Notes: generated by a model from the sequence alone, not told the origin. 64,000 nucleotides of DNA from Pontibacter sp. HSC-36F09 (GCF_024171605.1 NZ_JALKAA010000002.1:744001-808000); one strand, 5' to 3'. Counted from the first letter of the stretch, positions 34,601 to 43,204 are shown. A program made the numbers and translations.

Positions 34601-36901
34601 GGAGCCGATCAGGTGCACGGGCTTGCCAGCCTTGGTCAGGAATACGGTCTCCATCTTGTTCACGTTCTCGCCCTTGTACAAATTGCGCAGCTGGTAGATC
34701 AGCTTGGCCTTGTAGTAAGGGTGCACAATGTCGTTGAGCGTGAGCGACTCAATGTCGTAGTCGGTATAGCCCAGTCGGTCTTTCCAGGCCTTGTTCACGA
34801 AGATGAACTTGTTGTCTACCGAGATGTTCTGGATCAGGTCATGGGCATTGTCGAAGAGGTCCTGCAGACGGATTTTGTTGTCTTTCAGGGCTTCCATCGC
34901 GATGCGCTTGTCCGTCATGTCCTTGCCCACGCTGGTCAGCCCGACCAGTTCGCCCTCCGGTCCGTATTCGAACATGCAGTTCCATCGCACGGTCTTCACC
35001 TGTCCGGACTTTGTGATCAGATCGCGTTCGTAATAAGAGTTCAGTTGCCTGGTCTCCATTGATCGCCTGAAGTCGGCAAAGCGTGCCTCCTGATCGGTTT
35101 CTGGCACCAGCAGTTCGTAGAAGTTCTGCCCGATCAGTTCCTCGCGGCTATATTCCACATAGGTCAGGAAGTAGTCGTTGGCGTAAGCAATGTTGCCTTC
35201 TTTGTCGAGGCTGTAGTAGATCAGGTTTACCTTTTCGAGGAAGCTGCGGAAGTGGGCCATGGACTCGCGGGCGATCTCTTCGCGGCGCTTTGAGCTCTGC
35301 ACCTGCTTGCGCTGCGTGATATCGCGCTTAAACACCAGGATGTGGTAAGCACCATCGATCACGACCCGGTTCAGGTTGAGTTCGGTGTCCATGGTGGTGC
35401 CGTCTTTGCGGATGTTTTTCCAGTCCACCGTTACCGCCTTTCCGGTCGCCATCAGCTGATCGATCAGCATGGCGGTTTTTTCGGTCGAACGCATACCGTC
35501 TGGCTGATATTCCGGCGAATAGTCTGTAGGGGACTTGCCAATCAGATCCTCACGGTTGCAGCGGAAATACTCCAGCGCCTTCTCGTTGCAGTCTACCACA
35601 ATACCATCCCGGAAAAGCAGGATCGCGTCGTAAGTAGACTCAAACATGATTTTATACTTATCCTCGGTATAGGTGAGCTTTTGCTGCAGGTCATGCTTGG
35701 CAATGTAGTTACCAATGGCGCCCCCGATAAAGTCGAGCAGCGACATAAACGACTGGGTGATTTTGGCATCGTGCCCCGGCCACACCAGCATTAGTGCCGT
35801 CAGTCCTGCCTCCGAACTGACAGGCAGCACCGTCAGGTGCTGGCCCAGCAGTTCTTCCATCTGCTGTATGATGTTGTGCAGGGCCTGGTGGCGATCCGGT
35901 TGGATGAGCTGCTCAGCCTGTGTTTGCGGCATCGGGATCGAAGTCGGGAGGCTGCCCGAAAGCATCTCGCCTTTGCTGAAGGAAAGAAATATTCTGCCCG
36001 CTTCGGCATCGTAGGTATAAACGGCACCTCCAATAACATCGGTCTTGTCCAGCAGCTCTTTCAGGGTATAGCGCAACACATCTTCACGACTCTCAGCACC
36101 CGATAGGTTGGTGATCAGCTGGTTGACGAATTCAAGCTGGTGATTACGGAAGCGCACGTTGCGTTCTGCACCAACCGCTTCGTAGAGGTTTTTAGCAGAA
36201 CCGAATATGACCATCTGGCCATTGAAGCTCCCTTTTTTCAGGGAAATCTCCACCGGCATCAGTTGCTGATCTGTCTCACGAAGCCACCATTCGAAGCGCT
36301 GCGGCTCTCCCTTCAGCGTGTTCTGCAGTTGATTGCGCAGGGCGACGCGCTCAAACAGGTTAAGTTCAAACTGTTTAAAAAGAGACTTGCCCCTGATCTC
36401 TTCTTTTTTCAACCCTACCAGGTTCGAGGCGCTCTGGTTGATGTCGATGAAGACACCATCGCGATCGAGGATGAAGAGCGGCTCAGCGCTGTCGTCAAAC
36501 AGGTTGTGGTAGCTCGAGTCGTCAGCTTCTGCCGCTACGCTCTCCGGAATATCGAAATACAGAAATGGCTGCCCCTGAAACTGCAGTTGCTGACAGTGGA
36601 AGGTACACACATTGCCCTGGCGGTCCTTTAGTTCGCCTGACACTTTCTCCTGGCGGGCCAGCGATACCTTAAAGGCAGCGAAATCATCTTCATCAGCCAG
36701 GCCGATGAGCGGACGAATGGCTGTGCCCTGCTCCATGGGGAGTATCGTATCTGCTTTGGGGTTGGCAGCCAGCAACTCCCCTGTGGCAGAGGCAACCAGC
36801 AGGGCGTGGCCAGCAGGGTATAGCTGACTGAGCACCTGTAGCAGGTTTTCGGCCATTGTTGTCAGGTTATCAGTTGTTTGTCTGGTAGGTATCAGTGGCA
36901 T
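31691..36901 (-). CDS. Hybrid sensor histidine kinase with many PAS/GAF domains, receiver and Hpt
   Basis: A 1736-residue soluble sensor kinase without a membrane span. Approximate order: PAS (10-120), PAS (130-250), GAF-like (255-405), PAS (415-535), PAS (548-670), PAS (677-795), GAF (795-955), PAS (968-1087), PAS (1097-1210). Then comes HisKA with phosphoacceptor His1237 in NMSHELRTP, a HATPase domain (N box NLTSNAIKFTNEG, DSGIGIS, GGTGLGLAIS), a receiver with Asp1533 in VFMDIQMPEMDG, and a C-terminal Hpt with His1680 in TLHQLKGTGF. The phosphorelay His-Asp-His is complete, and the CheY-like protein encoded 12 bp downstream is a plausible terminal acceptor. The signals sensed are unknown, presumably intracellular. 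Confidence 0.93.
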   Translation of the reverse strand: MPLIPTRQTTDNLTTMAENLLQVLSQLYPAGHALLVASATGELLAANPKADTILPMEQGTAIRPLIGLADEDDFAAFKVSLARQEKVSGELKDRQGNVCTFHCQQLQFQGQPFLYFDIPESVAAEADDSSYHNLFDDSAEPLFILDRDGVFIDINQSASNLVGLKKEEIRGKSLFKQFELNLFERVALRNQLQNTLKGEPQRFEWWLRETDQQLMPVEISLKKGSFNGQMVIFGSAKNLYEAVGAERNVRFRNHQLEFVNQLITNLSGAESREDVLRYTLKELLDKTDVIGGAVYTYDAEAGRIFLSFSKGEMLSGSLPTSIPMPQTQAEQLIQPDRHQALHNIIQQMEELLGQHLTVLPVSSEAGLTALMLVWPGHDAKITQSFMSLLDFIGGAIGNYIAKHDLQQKLTYTEDKYKIMFESTYDAILLFRDGIVVDCNEKALEYFRCNREDLIGKSPTDYSPEYQPDGMRSTEKTAMLIDQLMATGKAVTVDWKNIRKDGTTMDTELNLNRVVIDGAYHILVFKRDITQRKQVQSSKRREEIARESMAHFRSFLEKVNLIYYSLDKEGNIAYANDYFLTYVEYSREELIGQNFYELLVPETDQEARFADFRRSMETRQLNSYYERDLITKSGQVKTVRWNCMFEYGPEGELVGLTSVGKDMTDKRIAMEALKDNKIRLQDLFDNAHDLIQNISVDNKFIFVNKAWKDRLGYTDYDIESLTLNDIVHPYYKAKLIYQLRNLYKGENVNKMETVFLTKAGKPVHLIGSITCSWQDGRPVATRAILHDITDRIKAERLQKVYYSIANLAISSKDLNSLYSAIHRELSKIIETRNIYIALCDDSHRHLHFAYLVDQFVDKSSKTQMRRPFSHGLSEYIIETGKPLYMQKAELLELAKEQDITLHGAIPEVILCSPLAIGDRIIGVITLQDYQDPNAYVHTDIEILHFISNQVALAIERKRNEEQINNQNARLNAIFESGTHHMWSLNREFELTSFNKNFATAFFNRSGHELELYSKLNDDEVLNFHESSFEFWKDKYLQAFQGQPQHFEIHLHNPESWREVYLNPIYLEDGSFEEISGIALDITDKKRSQLALAQSEVKFRSIFESFQDVYYRTTMGGAFELVSPSVYNLLGYNEQEVQRISSEQLYANAADRVLVKERVLEQESIRDFEIEMICKDGSTKTVLLDARLTYDQEGNPAGMEGVLRDVSELKRTQVALLKAKEEAENLLKVKTQFLANMSHELRTPMNGIIGMIDLLSQIVSDEEQKEYIDTLRKSSDALLAILNDILDLSKMQAGKLVLHESGVDVHDTLNKIHSLFANRAQQKDLNFTYTVTPRTPRYVLTDETRFLQVLSNLTSNAIKFTNEGEVSIHVDAEPLKNGQEYKLKVRVKDSGIGISEDDQRLLFTDFTQLDNSSTKTFGGTGLGLAISRQLTHLLGGDIGVESKPNDGSTFWFTIKVKKANNEEVEAQLQRMQLQNAEAEVLEFSPYVLLVDDNQINQKVAFKLLERLGCRTDVASNGYEAIDRALNNGYDMVFMDIQMPEMDGVTATTILKEKLGRDCPPIVAMTAYSMREDAEKFMSQGMDDYISKPVKSSDLYKVIMRWHEQNYRRDDAAGLTTAVNDESGADAIPVIDLAITEQLREIGGSEFALQLYVEFEQEAGELLEEAKKELEAQQYKSILSTLHQLKGTGFTLGINQVAELAKILEHDIKHDQYDNVGNNFAKLLAQYENYRKTYKEIII

Positions 36902-36985
36902 CTGGAGTAAATCAGTTCTCGTTTAAACCCATAAATTAGTAAAAAAACAGAAGCAAAGGCACTTTTGCTTCCTGAATAAAAAGAA

Positions 36986-36992
36986 AGGAGGT
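36986..36992 (+). promoter_or_regulatory. Strong Shine-Dalgarno sequence deciding the miaA GTG start
   Basis: AGGAGGT lies 6 nt before GTG 36999. Good Shine-Dalgarno sites are rare in this window, so it argues for the GTG rather than the later in-frame ATG in VPSMSAAQ. Confidence 0.75.
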
Positions 36993-36998
36993 TAATTT

Positions 36999-37967
36999 GT
37001 GGCAAATTCACGAAGTAAAATCTCTGTTCCGTCCATGTCTGCAGCACAAGCCCCCCGTTTTCTGATAATGGTAGTTGGCCCTACTGCCGTGGGCAAAACT
37101 GACCTGTGCGTGCGGCTGGCGCAGCATTTCGGTACCGAGATCATTTCGGCCGACTCCCGCCAGTTTTACCAGGAGATGTCGATCGGCACGGCCAAGCCCA
37201 CGCCGGAGGAGCAACAAAGTATAGCCCACCATTTTGTGGACTCGCACCCGATCACAGAGACGTACAATGCAGGCGCCTACGAGCAGGATGTGCTGGCGCT
37301 GCTCGGGCAGTTGTTTCAGCAGCACGAGGCCGTGATCCTGACGGGCGGCTCGGGATTGTACGTGCGGGCCGTCACCGATGGCATGGACGAAATGCCGGAA
37401 ACAGACCCAACCGTGCGGGAAGGCCTGACCGCCCGCTATCAGCAGGAAGGACTACAACCCCTGTTAGAGAAGCTGCAGCAACTCGACCCGGCCTATTACG
37501 AGCGGGTGGACAAGGCCAACCCACAGCGTGTTATACGTGCGCTGGAAGTATGCCTTTCAAGCGGACAGCCTTACTCCGATTTCCGGAAAGCGGGTGCCCG
37601 GGAGCGCCCTTTCCATATCATCAAGATCGGCCTGACCCGTGACCGGCAGGAACTGTACGAGCGCATTGACCGCCGCATGGACCTGATGCTGGCGCAGGGG
37701 CTGTTGGATGAGGCCAAAGCCCTATACCCTTACCGCACACACAACGCCCTGCAAACGGTTGGCTACAAAGAGATTTTCGATTACCTGGAGGGCCAGTATG
37801 ATTGGGAGGAAGCCGTACGCCTACTGAAGCGCAATAGCCGGCGCTATGCCAAGCGGCAGCTCACCTGGTTCCACAAGCATGCCGACTATACCTGGTTTCA
37901 TCCGGAGCAGTGGGATGAGCTGCTGGCTTTCATCACAGACCAAATGCAGCAGCCCAGACAGGTATAG
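36999..37967 (+). CDS. miaA: tRNA dimethylallyltransferase MiaA
   Basis: A 322-residue enzyme that transfers a dimethylallyl group to A37 of tRNAs reading UNN codons. P-loop GPTAVGKT at residues 27-34, ADSRQFYQEMSIGTAKP with the conserved Asp52, GGSGLYVRAVTDGMDEMP, and the C-terminal TRDRQELYERIDRRMD, QTVGYKEIFDYLEG and RRYAKRQLTWF. The N-terminal 20 residues (ANSRSKISVPSMS) are an extension before the usual start; translation from the GTG is supported by the strong ribosome site. The TAG stop is part of a CAGGTATAG word. Confidence 0.95.
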   Translation: MANSRSKISVPSMSAAQAPRFLIMVVGPTAVGKTDLCVRLAQHFGTEIISADSRQFYQEMSIGTAKPTPEEQQSIAHHFVDSHPITETYNAGAYEQDVLALLGQLFQQHEAVILTGGSGLYVRAVTDGMDEMPETDPTVREGLTARYQQEGLQPLLEKLQQLDPAYYERVDKANPQRVIRALEVCLSSGQPYSDFRKAGARERPFHIIKIGLTRDRQELYERIDRRMDLMLAQGLLDEAKALYPYRTHNALQTVGYKEIFDYLEGQYDWEEAVRLLKRNSRRYAKRQLTWFHKHADYTWFHPEQWDELLAFITDQMQQPRQV

Positions 37968-37980
37968 GGATAGGTATAGA

Positions 37981-38022
37981 AACAGTGAAGCCGGCACTTA
38001 AAAGTACCGGCTTCACTGTTTT
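37981..38022. terminator. Bidirectional terminator (miaA / pfkA)
   Basis: AACAGTGAAGCCGG (37981-37994) pairs with CCGGCTTCACTGTT (38007-38020), then TT. It separates the convergent miaA and pfkA genes. Confidence 0.85.
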
Positions 38023-38037
38023 GCAGGTATAGCGAAA

Positions 38038-39009
38038 CTATACTGACAAGATATCCACCATCTTGGTGAAGTTCGGGTTGATCAGTTTCTGTTTGGTAAT
38101 GGTTTCGATGAAAGGGGTATACACCAGTTCTCTGTTGATGATACCGGCCATTTCATTCGTGCGTCCCGCTATCAGGCCTTCCACGCAGGCAATGCCTAAC
38201 TGGCTTGCCAGCATGCGGTCGGCTGCGGAAGGAGCTCCGCCACGCTGCACGTGCCCGAGTATGGTAACGCGGGCATCCATGTCCGGGATGATGCTGGACA
38301 CCTTGGCTGCGATCTCCGTGGCGCTTCCCTCTTCGTCACCTTCAGCCACAATCACGATAAAAGATGTTTTGGAACGGCTCCAGCCTGCTTTCAACTGGTC
38401 GATCACGTAATCAATGGACGTGTCCGTTTCCGGGATCATCACAATCTCAGCGCCCCCGCCAATGGCGCAAGGTATGGCAATGTAGCCTGAGTCGCGGCCC
38501 ATTACCTCCACAAAAAACACGCGCTCGTGGCTGTCAGCCGTATCGCGGATCTTGTCGATGGCATCGAGGGCTGTGTTCACGGCGGTGTCGTAGCCGATGG
38601 TATAGTCAGTGCCGTAGAGGTCGTTGTCAATCGTGCCGGGAGCGCCGATGGTGGGGATGCCGTACTCCTCGTAAAAGATGTTGGCCCCGGTAAAGGTACC
38701 GTCACCACCGATGGCCACAAGTCCCTCAATTCCGTGCGCTTTCAGTTGCTCGTAAGCTGCCTGGCGTCCTTCCTTGGTTGCGAATTCCTTGCTGCGTGCC
38801 GATTTCAGGATCGTGCCGCCTTTCTGTATGATGTTGCTCACTGTCAATGACTCCATTTTGAAAATGTCGCCTTTGATCATGCCGTTGTAGCCTCTCCTGA
38901 TACCGTAAACCTCCAATCCGTTGTACACGGCTGTTCGTACGATCGCCCGGATGCAGGCATTCATGCCCGGTGCGTCGCCTCCTGATGTAAATACTCCAAT
39001 CCTCTTCAT
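38038..39009 (-). CDS. pfkA: ATP-dependent 6-phosphofructokinase PfkA
   Basis: A 323-residue glycolytic enzyme phosphorylating fructose 6-phosphate. Motifs: TSGGDAPGMNACIRAIVR, GGDGT at 101-105, catalytic Asp128 in PGTIDND, GRDSGYIA and GHVQRGGAPSAADR. Gly104 and Gly125 identify the ATP-dependent group; pyrophosphate-dependent enzymes carry Asp and Lys there. Length is standard. A single gene between the miaA terminator and a 319-bp upstream region. Confidence 0.96.
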   Translation of the reverse strand: MKRIGVFTSGGDAPGMNACIRAIVRTAVYNGLEVYGIRRGYNGMIKGDIFKMESLTVSNIIQKGGTILKSARSKEFATKEGRQAAYEQLKAHGIEGLVAIGGDGTFTGANIFYEEYGIPTIGAPGTIDNDLYGTDYTIGYDTAVNTALDAIDKIRDTADSHERVFFVEVMGRDSGYIAIPCAIGGGAEIVMIPETDTSIDYVIDQLKAGWSRSKTSFIVIVAEGDEEGSATEIAAKVSSIIPDMDARVTILGHVQRGGAPSAADRMLASQLGIACVEGLIAGRTNEMAGIINRELVYTPFIETITKQKLINPNFTKMVDILSV

Positions 39010-39328
39010 AAAGAGTTGCTGTTAAATGTGTTCCCTGTGGAAGCCGGAATCCGGCCCCATTCGATAGATAGCCGCGGTATTCGTTGCGGTTTTAATGAAT
39101 CCGCAAGGTAGCCATTTGTTAATTTAAGTGGAAATAAAAAAAGAATACAAAATCATAACTTATAAGATAGCAAAAACCGTATGTAAATGCACCATCATCT
39201 GCAGACTTAAAGCCGGGAAAATTCGTTTCTACTATAGTTGCTGCAAAATTAACTGCCTGGGTATAGCAATACTTAGTGCAGTAGTTATTAATTTGTTATG
39301 AATTTGTACATAGTCAAAAGGGAGCCAT
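39010..39328. other. Intergenic region between pfkA and the TerB-like gene
   Basis: A/T-rich divergent promoter region without a gene. No exact TTTG-N19-TAnnTTTG match was found on either strand. A GGGAG ribosome site precedes the 39329 start. Confidence 0.4.
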
Positions 39329-39757
39329 ATGTTTAGTTTTTTTGAAAGCGAGGCAGAGAAAAAATTAAAGAGCCATATCACCAACCTTGGTGCTCTCGCC
39401 AGGGCAGATGGCCACGTGGACCCAACCGAAATGGAGTTTATCATTTCCATCGGCAAGCGCCACGGCATGAAATCAAGCCAGGTGCGCAACCTGCTCTCGA
39501 ATGTGGAATCCATAAAACCTCAGATGCCGTCCAATGATACGGAGCGCTTTGACCAGATCTATGACCTGGTGGAAATGATGCTGGCCGATGGCATTGTAGA
39601 CGAAAATGAGATGGAGTTCTGTGTGAATATGGCTGTTCGGCTCGGTTTCAGGAAGTCTATTGTTGGGGTGCTCGTGCGCAGAATCTCCATCGGCGTAAAA
39701 GACGGGCTCACCCGCGAACAGATACGGGAGGATGCACAGTCCTTCCTGAATTACTAA
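39329..39757 (+). CDS. TerB-like protein (tellurite resistance TerB family)
   Basis: A 142-residue all-helical protein of the TerB family: ITNLGALARADGHVDPTEMEFI and YDLVEMMLADGIVDENEMEFC are the duplicated Asp-Gly-x-x-Asp/x-x-Glu acidic motifs that may bind metal. TerB proteins are linked to membrane-associated stress complexes. No other ter gene is present. The gene begins at ATG 39329 with a modest GGGAG ribosome site and is followed after 10 bp by a small membrane-protein gene, probably co-transcribed. Confidence 0.85.
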   Translation: MFSFFESEAEKKLKSHITNLGALARADGHVDPTEMEFIISIGKRHGMKSSQVRNLLSNVESIKPQMPSNDTERFDQIYDLVEMMLADGIVDENEMEFCVNMAVRLGFRKSIVGVLVRRISIGVKDGLTREQIREDAQSFLNY

Positions 39758-39767
39758 TTAACATTGC

Positions 39768-40103
39768 ATGAAAAACCTGCGCGTGTGGAACGGCGCCATT
39801 TTGGTATCTTATGCACTGGCGCTGTTACTGCTGGCTTATTTCTTTTTTGCCCACGAACTGCACCTCATCTCCTACGAGGCTACCTTTCTCTCCGAAGACT
39901 TCATGCTGCGCTTTTTTGCCTTCTGGTTCATCAGCTTTCTGCTGACGGTCATGGTATACCTGCTCAACCTGAGCCTGAATTACCTCTGGCTGCCCCGCGC
40001 CGAGAAAACGGTGGCCATGCAGGCGGGCAAACTGATTTTGGCGGTAGGTCTTTCTGCCGCTTTCTTCGCCGTCGTCATTGTCACGCTCAGCCGCCTGCAG
40101 TAA
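39768..40103 (+). CDS. Small three-span membrane protein
   Basis: A 111-residue protein with three hydrophobic spans (AILVSYALALLLLAYFFFAH, FFAFWFISFLLTVMVYLLNL, LILAVGLSAAFFAVVIVTL). No recognised family. It starts 10 bp after the TerB-like gene and ends 5 bp before the convergent SLC13 gene. A partnership of TerB-like and membrane protein is possible from position only. Confidence 0.75.
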   Translation: MKNLRVWNGAILVSYALALLLLAYFFFAHELHLISYEATFLSEDFMLRFFAFWFISFLLTVMVYLLNLSLNYLWLPRAEKTVAMQAGKLILAVGLSAAFFAVVIVTLSRLQ

Positions 40104-40107
40104 TCCT

Positions 40108-41868
40108 CTACAGAGGCCAGAACACAGGCACTAATACCATGATCACGGTTATAAGCAGGACAGTGAGCGGCGTGCCGATCCGAATAAAATCCAGGAAACG
40201 GTACTTGCCCGGGCTGTAAACCAGAATGCAGGCCGGCTCAAAAGGGGTCACCAGCGACACAGAGGCCCCCAACATAATCGCGATGGCAAAGGCACGCGGG
40301 TCTGCGCCAAGCTCCATGGCAGCACGCAACGCCACAGGCAGAATCACCAGCGCCGCTGCCGCATTTGACATAGGCTGGGTCAGAAGCACGGTCAGGATCA
40401 CAAAACCCGCCAGTATACCGACAGTGCCGCCAATGGGCTCCATCACTTGCACAATTCCCTGCGCCAGAAACTCGGCAGCGCCGGAGTTTTCCATGGCCGC
40501 TCCAAAAGCCGTCATACCGCCTATAAGTATGAGCAGGCGCCAGTCGATGGCGTTGTAGGCTTTCTCCGCGCTGATGGCCCTCAGCAGGATGCTCGCGACA
40601 GCCGCCGACAAAAATGCGATGGAGAGCGGCAGCAACTCCAGCGTTCCTGCCAGTATGGCCAGCGCAAAACAGGCAATTACGATCAGGCCCTTTTTCTTTT
40701 TGAAGAATACCGGCTCAAACTCGTCGAGCACGGCGATGTGGTTCGAGTTACGAACCTGCTCAAAGCGCTCAGGAGCGCCCTGCACCAGCAGCACGTCACC
40801 CATGTGCAGTTCTATACTGCCCAGCTTGCTTCGCAGCGTTTCGCCGTGCCGGGATACCGCCAGCACCACCAAACCAAAGCGTCGCAAAAACTCTGACTCC
40901 TTGATCGTGTGGTTGATCAGGTTAGACTGCCGCGGGATCATAATTTCCGCCAGCCGAATATTCTCTGTTTCCAGGTCTTCGGAGATAAGCGCGTCCGCCA
41001 TGATCTGTATACCCTTGGTCTCCTTCACTTTCATGAGCGTGTCTACGTCCCCCTCCACCAGCAGAATGTCGTTGGCGCGGATGCGGGTACGGAAGTCAGG
41101 AAGGAAGTTTTCTTTGGCGCGGATAACGTTGAGCATGCGCAGGTTCAGTGTGGTCAGTTCGGAGGTAAAAACCAACTGCCCTATGAGCGGCGAGTCAGGC
41201 AATACTACTACTTCGGTCACATACTTCTGCAGCTTATACTCTTCAGCCAGTTCCTGGTCAGCATGGTCCGGTAACATGCGCTGCCCGATGGTCATCATGT
41301 AGATCGTGCCCACCAGGAAAATAACAAAGCCTATACCCGAGATCTCGAATAGCCCGATCGGCTCCAGACCCGCCTTGGCGACGTAACCACTCACGGCCAC
41401 GTTGGTAGAAGTGCCGATCAGGGTGCAGGTACCCCCCAGAATAGCGGCGTAAGCCAGCGGCATCAGCAGTTTGGAGGCACTCATGTTGATGCGCTTGGAG
41501 AGACCTACCAGCGGCGTAATGAACATGGCTGTCACGGTGGTGTTGTTCATAAAAGCCGAGACCATGCCCGTTATCAGCATGATGGTGAGTAGCATGAGGT
41601 TGTTGCTCTTATCTGCGAGCCGCGCGAGACGCACCACGGCAAAATCGAGTATGCCGGTCTCCTGGAGTGCGGCACTAAGTATGAAAATAGAGGCGATGAT
41701 GATGATGAAGTCGCTACTGAAGCCGGCAAAAGCCTCCTCGGGACTGATGATGCGCAAACCCGCAAGTATGATCAGCATGGTCAGGGTGACCAGTTCGATG
41801 GACACCTTTTCGGTTGCGAACAGCACAACCGCTATTAACAGCAAGGTCAGTACAATGGCTATTTCCAT
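40108..41868 (-). CDS. SLC13-family permease with two TrkA-C (RCK_C) domains
   Basis: A 586-residue membrane transporter of the divalent-anion:Na+ symporter group. An N-terminal block of about five spans carries MNNTTVTAMFITP and TLIGTSTNVAV, the inverted-repeat substrate loops. Two soluble TrkA-C domains (about residues 205-290 and 300-385) follow, and a C-terminal set of spans contains the second hairpin (TQPMSNAAAALVILPVAL). This layout is found in putative sulfate, citrate or dicarboxylate transporters; the ligand cannot be inferred. An inverted repeat lies upstream. Confidence 0.9.
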   Translation of the reverse strand: MEIAIVLTLLLIAVVLFATEKVSIELVTLTMLIILAGLRIISPEEAFAGFSSDFIIIIASIFILSAALQETGILDFAVVRLARLADKSNNLMLLTIMLITGMVSAFMNNTTVTAMFITPLVGLSKRINMSASKLLMPLAYAAILGGTCTLIGTSTNVAVSGYVAKAGLEPIGLFEISGIGFVIFLVGTIYMMTIGQRMLPDHADQELAEEYKLQKYVTEVVVLPDSPLIGQLVFTSELTTLNLRMLNVIRAKENFLPDFRTRIRANDILLVEGDVDTLMKVKETKGIQIMADALISEDLETENIRLAEIMIPRQSNLINHTIKESEFLRRFGLVVLAVSRHGETLRSKLGSIELHMGDVLLVQGAPERFEQVRNSNHIAVLDEFEPVFFKKKKGLIVIACFALAILAGTLELLPLSIAFLSAAVASILLRAISAEKAYNAIDWRLLILIGGMTAFGAAMENSGAAEFLAQGIVQVMEPIGGTVGILAGFVILTVLLTQPMSNAAAALVILPVALRAAMELGADPRAFAIAIMLGASVSLVTPFEPACILVYSPGKYRFLDFIRIGTPLTVLLITVIMVLVPVFWPL

Positions 41869-41904
41869 AGGAGCAGATTGGGAGATACACCTGATGTAAG
41901 GTAT

Positions 41905-41936
41905 AGCAACGGCTTTTACGTGACAAAGCCGTTGCT
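41905..41936. other. Perfect 12-bp hairpin between aminotransferase and SLC13 genes
   Basis: AGCAACGGCTTT pairs with AAAGCCGTTGCT around an 8-nt loop, with no T run on the minus strand. The GGTATAG word overlaps its edge. It may end the aminotransferase transcript or act in the SLC13 leader. Confidence 0.5.
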
Positions 41937-42013
41937 GATAGCATCTTGCTGAAAAATATTTTCCCTATACCTGATCAGGGTAGCCTGCGGGTATACCTGT
42001 CAGGTATAAGAAA

Positions 42014-43204
42014 CTAAGCCACCGCCTCGTCAATAGAGGCCAGGATGATCTGGCAGGCTTCGCGTATCTGCTCTTCCGTAATGGTGAGCGGCGGCGCGAT
42101 GCGCATGGAGTTGTCGCAGAACAGGAACCAGTCAGTCAGCACGCCGTTCAGGATGGCCTGGTCGATCACCGCCTTGAGCACCTCAAACGACTCAAACTCT
42201 GCCGCCATCATCAGTCCTTTGTTGCGGATGCCCTTGATGCGCGGATGCACCAGCAGGTCCTTGAATAATTGCGCTTTTTCTTCCACACCCGCCAGCAGGT
42301 TCTCTTCCTGTATGGTTTGCAGCGTGGCCAGCGAGGCAGCGCAGGAAACCGGATGCCCGCCAAAAGTGGTCAGGTGGCCCAGAATCGGGTCGTTTTTGAA
42401 CACAGCCATGATCTCCTGTGGGGCGATGAAGGCCCCGATCGGCATGCCTCCTCCCATACCTTTGGCGCAAAGCAGGATGTCAGGCTCGATGCCGAACTGC
42501 TCAAAAGCCCAGAAGGTGCCGGTACGTCCAAAGCCGGTCTGTATTTCATCTAATATAAGTAAAGCGCCTACTTCCGTGCAGCGTGCCCGCAGGGCCTGCA
42601 TGTAGCTCACCTCTGGCACCCGTATACCTGCTTCGCCCTGCACTGTTTCGAGGATGATGGCGGCTGTGCGCTCCGTGATCTGCTCCAGGTCAGGTATAGC
42701 GCCGTGGTTGATGACGCGCACATCGGGCAGGAGCGGACGAAAAGCATTTTTGAAACTCTCGCTGCCATTAACAGAGAGTGCACCCTGCGTAGAGCCGTGG
42801 TAGGCGTTGCGGCAGCACACAAATTCGGTGCGACCGGTGTAGCGCTTGGCCAGTTTCATGGCGCCTTCTACTGCCTCAGCGCCGGAGTTGAGCAGGTATA
42901 CATTGTTGAGCCGGTCGGGCAGTGTACTGCACAGCGCCTGCGCCAACTGCGCTTGCGGCCCCTGCACGAACTCCCCGTACACCATCAGGTGCATGTAGCG
43001 GTCGAGCTGGTCGTGGATGGCCCGTAACACTTTGGGATGGCGGTGCCCCACGTTACTCACGCCTATACCTGAAATCAGGTCGATGTAACGGTGGCCATCG
43101 CTGCCGTACATGTAAATACCTTCTGCCTTCTCCACTTCGATCATCAGCGGAAAGTCACTTGTCTGTGCCTGGTGCTGCAAAAACAGCTGTCTCATTGAAA
43201 TCAT
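42014..43204 (-). CDS. Class III aminotransferase (acetylornithine aminotransferase-like)
   Basis: A 396-residue PLP enzyme. Landmarks: IDLISGIGVSNVGHRHPKV, LNSGAEAVEGAMKLAKRYTG, the PLP-binding Asp219 in LLILDEIQTGFGRTG, and Lys248 in CAKGMGGGMPIGAF. Class III enzymes act on omega-amino groups such as acetylornithine, ornithine or 4-aminobutyrate; without other arginine genes nearby the substrate remains open. In-frame ATGs at 43204 and 43195 are both possible. Confidence 0.88.
   Translation of the reverse strand: MISMRQLFLQHQAQTSDFPLMIEVEKAEGIYMYGSDGHRYIDLISGIGVSNVGHRHPKVLRAIHDQLDRYMHLMVYGEFVQGPQAQLAQALCSTLPDRLNNVYLLNSGAEAVEGAMKLAKRYTGRTEFVCCRNAYHGSTQGALSVNGSESFKNAFRPLLPDVRVINHGAIPDLEQITERTAAIILETVQGEAGIRVPEVSYMQALRARCTEVGALLILDEIQTGFGRTGTFWAFEQFGIEPDILLCAKGMGGGMPIGAFIAPQEIMAVFKNDPILGHLTTFGGHPVSCAASLATLQTIQEENLLAGVEEKAQLFKDLLVHPRIKGIRNKGLMMAAEFESFEVLKAVIDQAILNGVLTDWFLFCDNSMRIAPPLTITEEQIREACQIILASIDEAVA

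Noticed and set aside
34295..35062. Open frame of 255 codons on the plus strand
   Set aside because: Lies inside the kinase gene on the other strand; no motif of its own.
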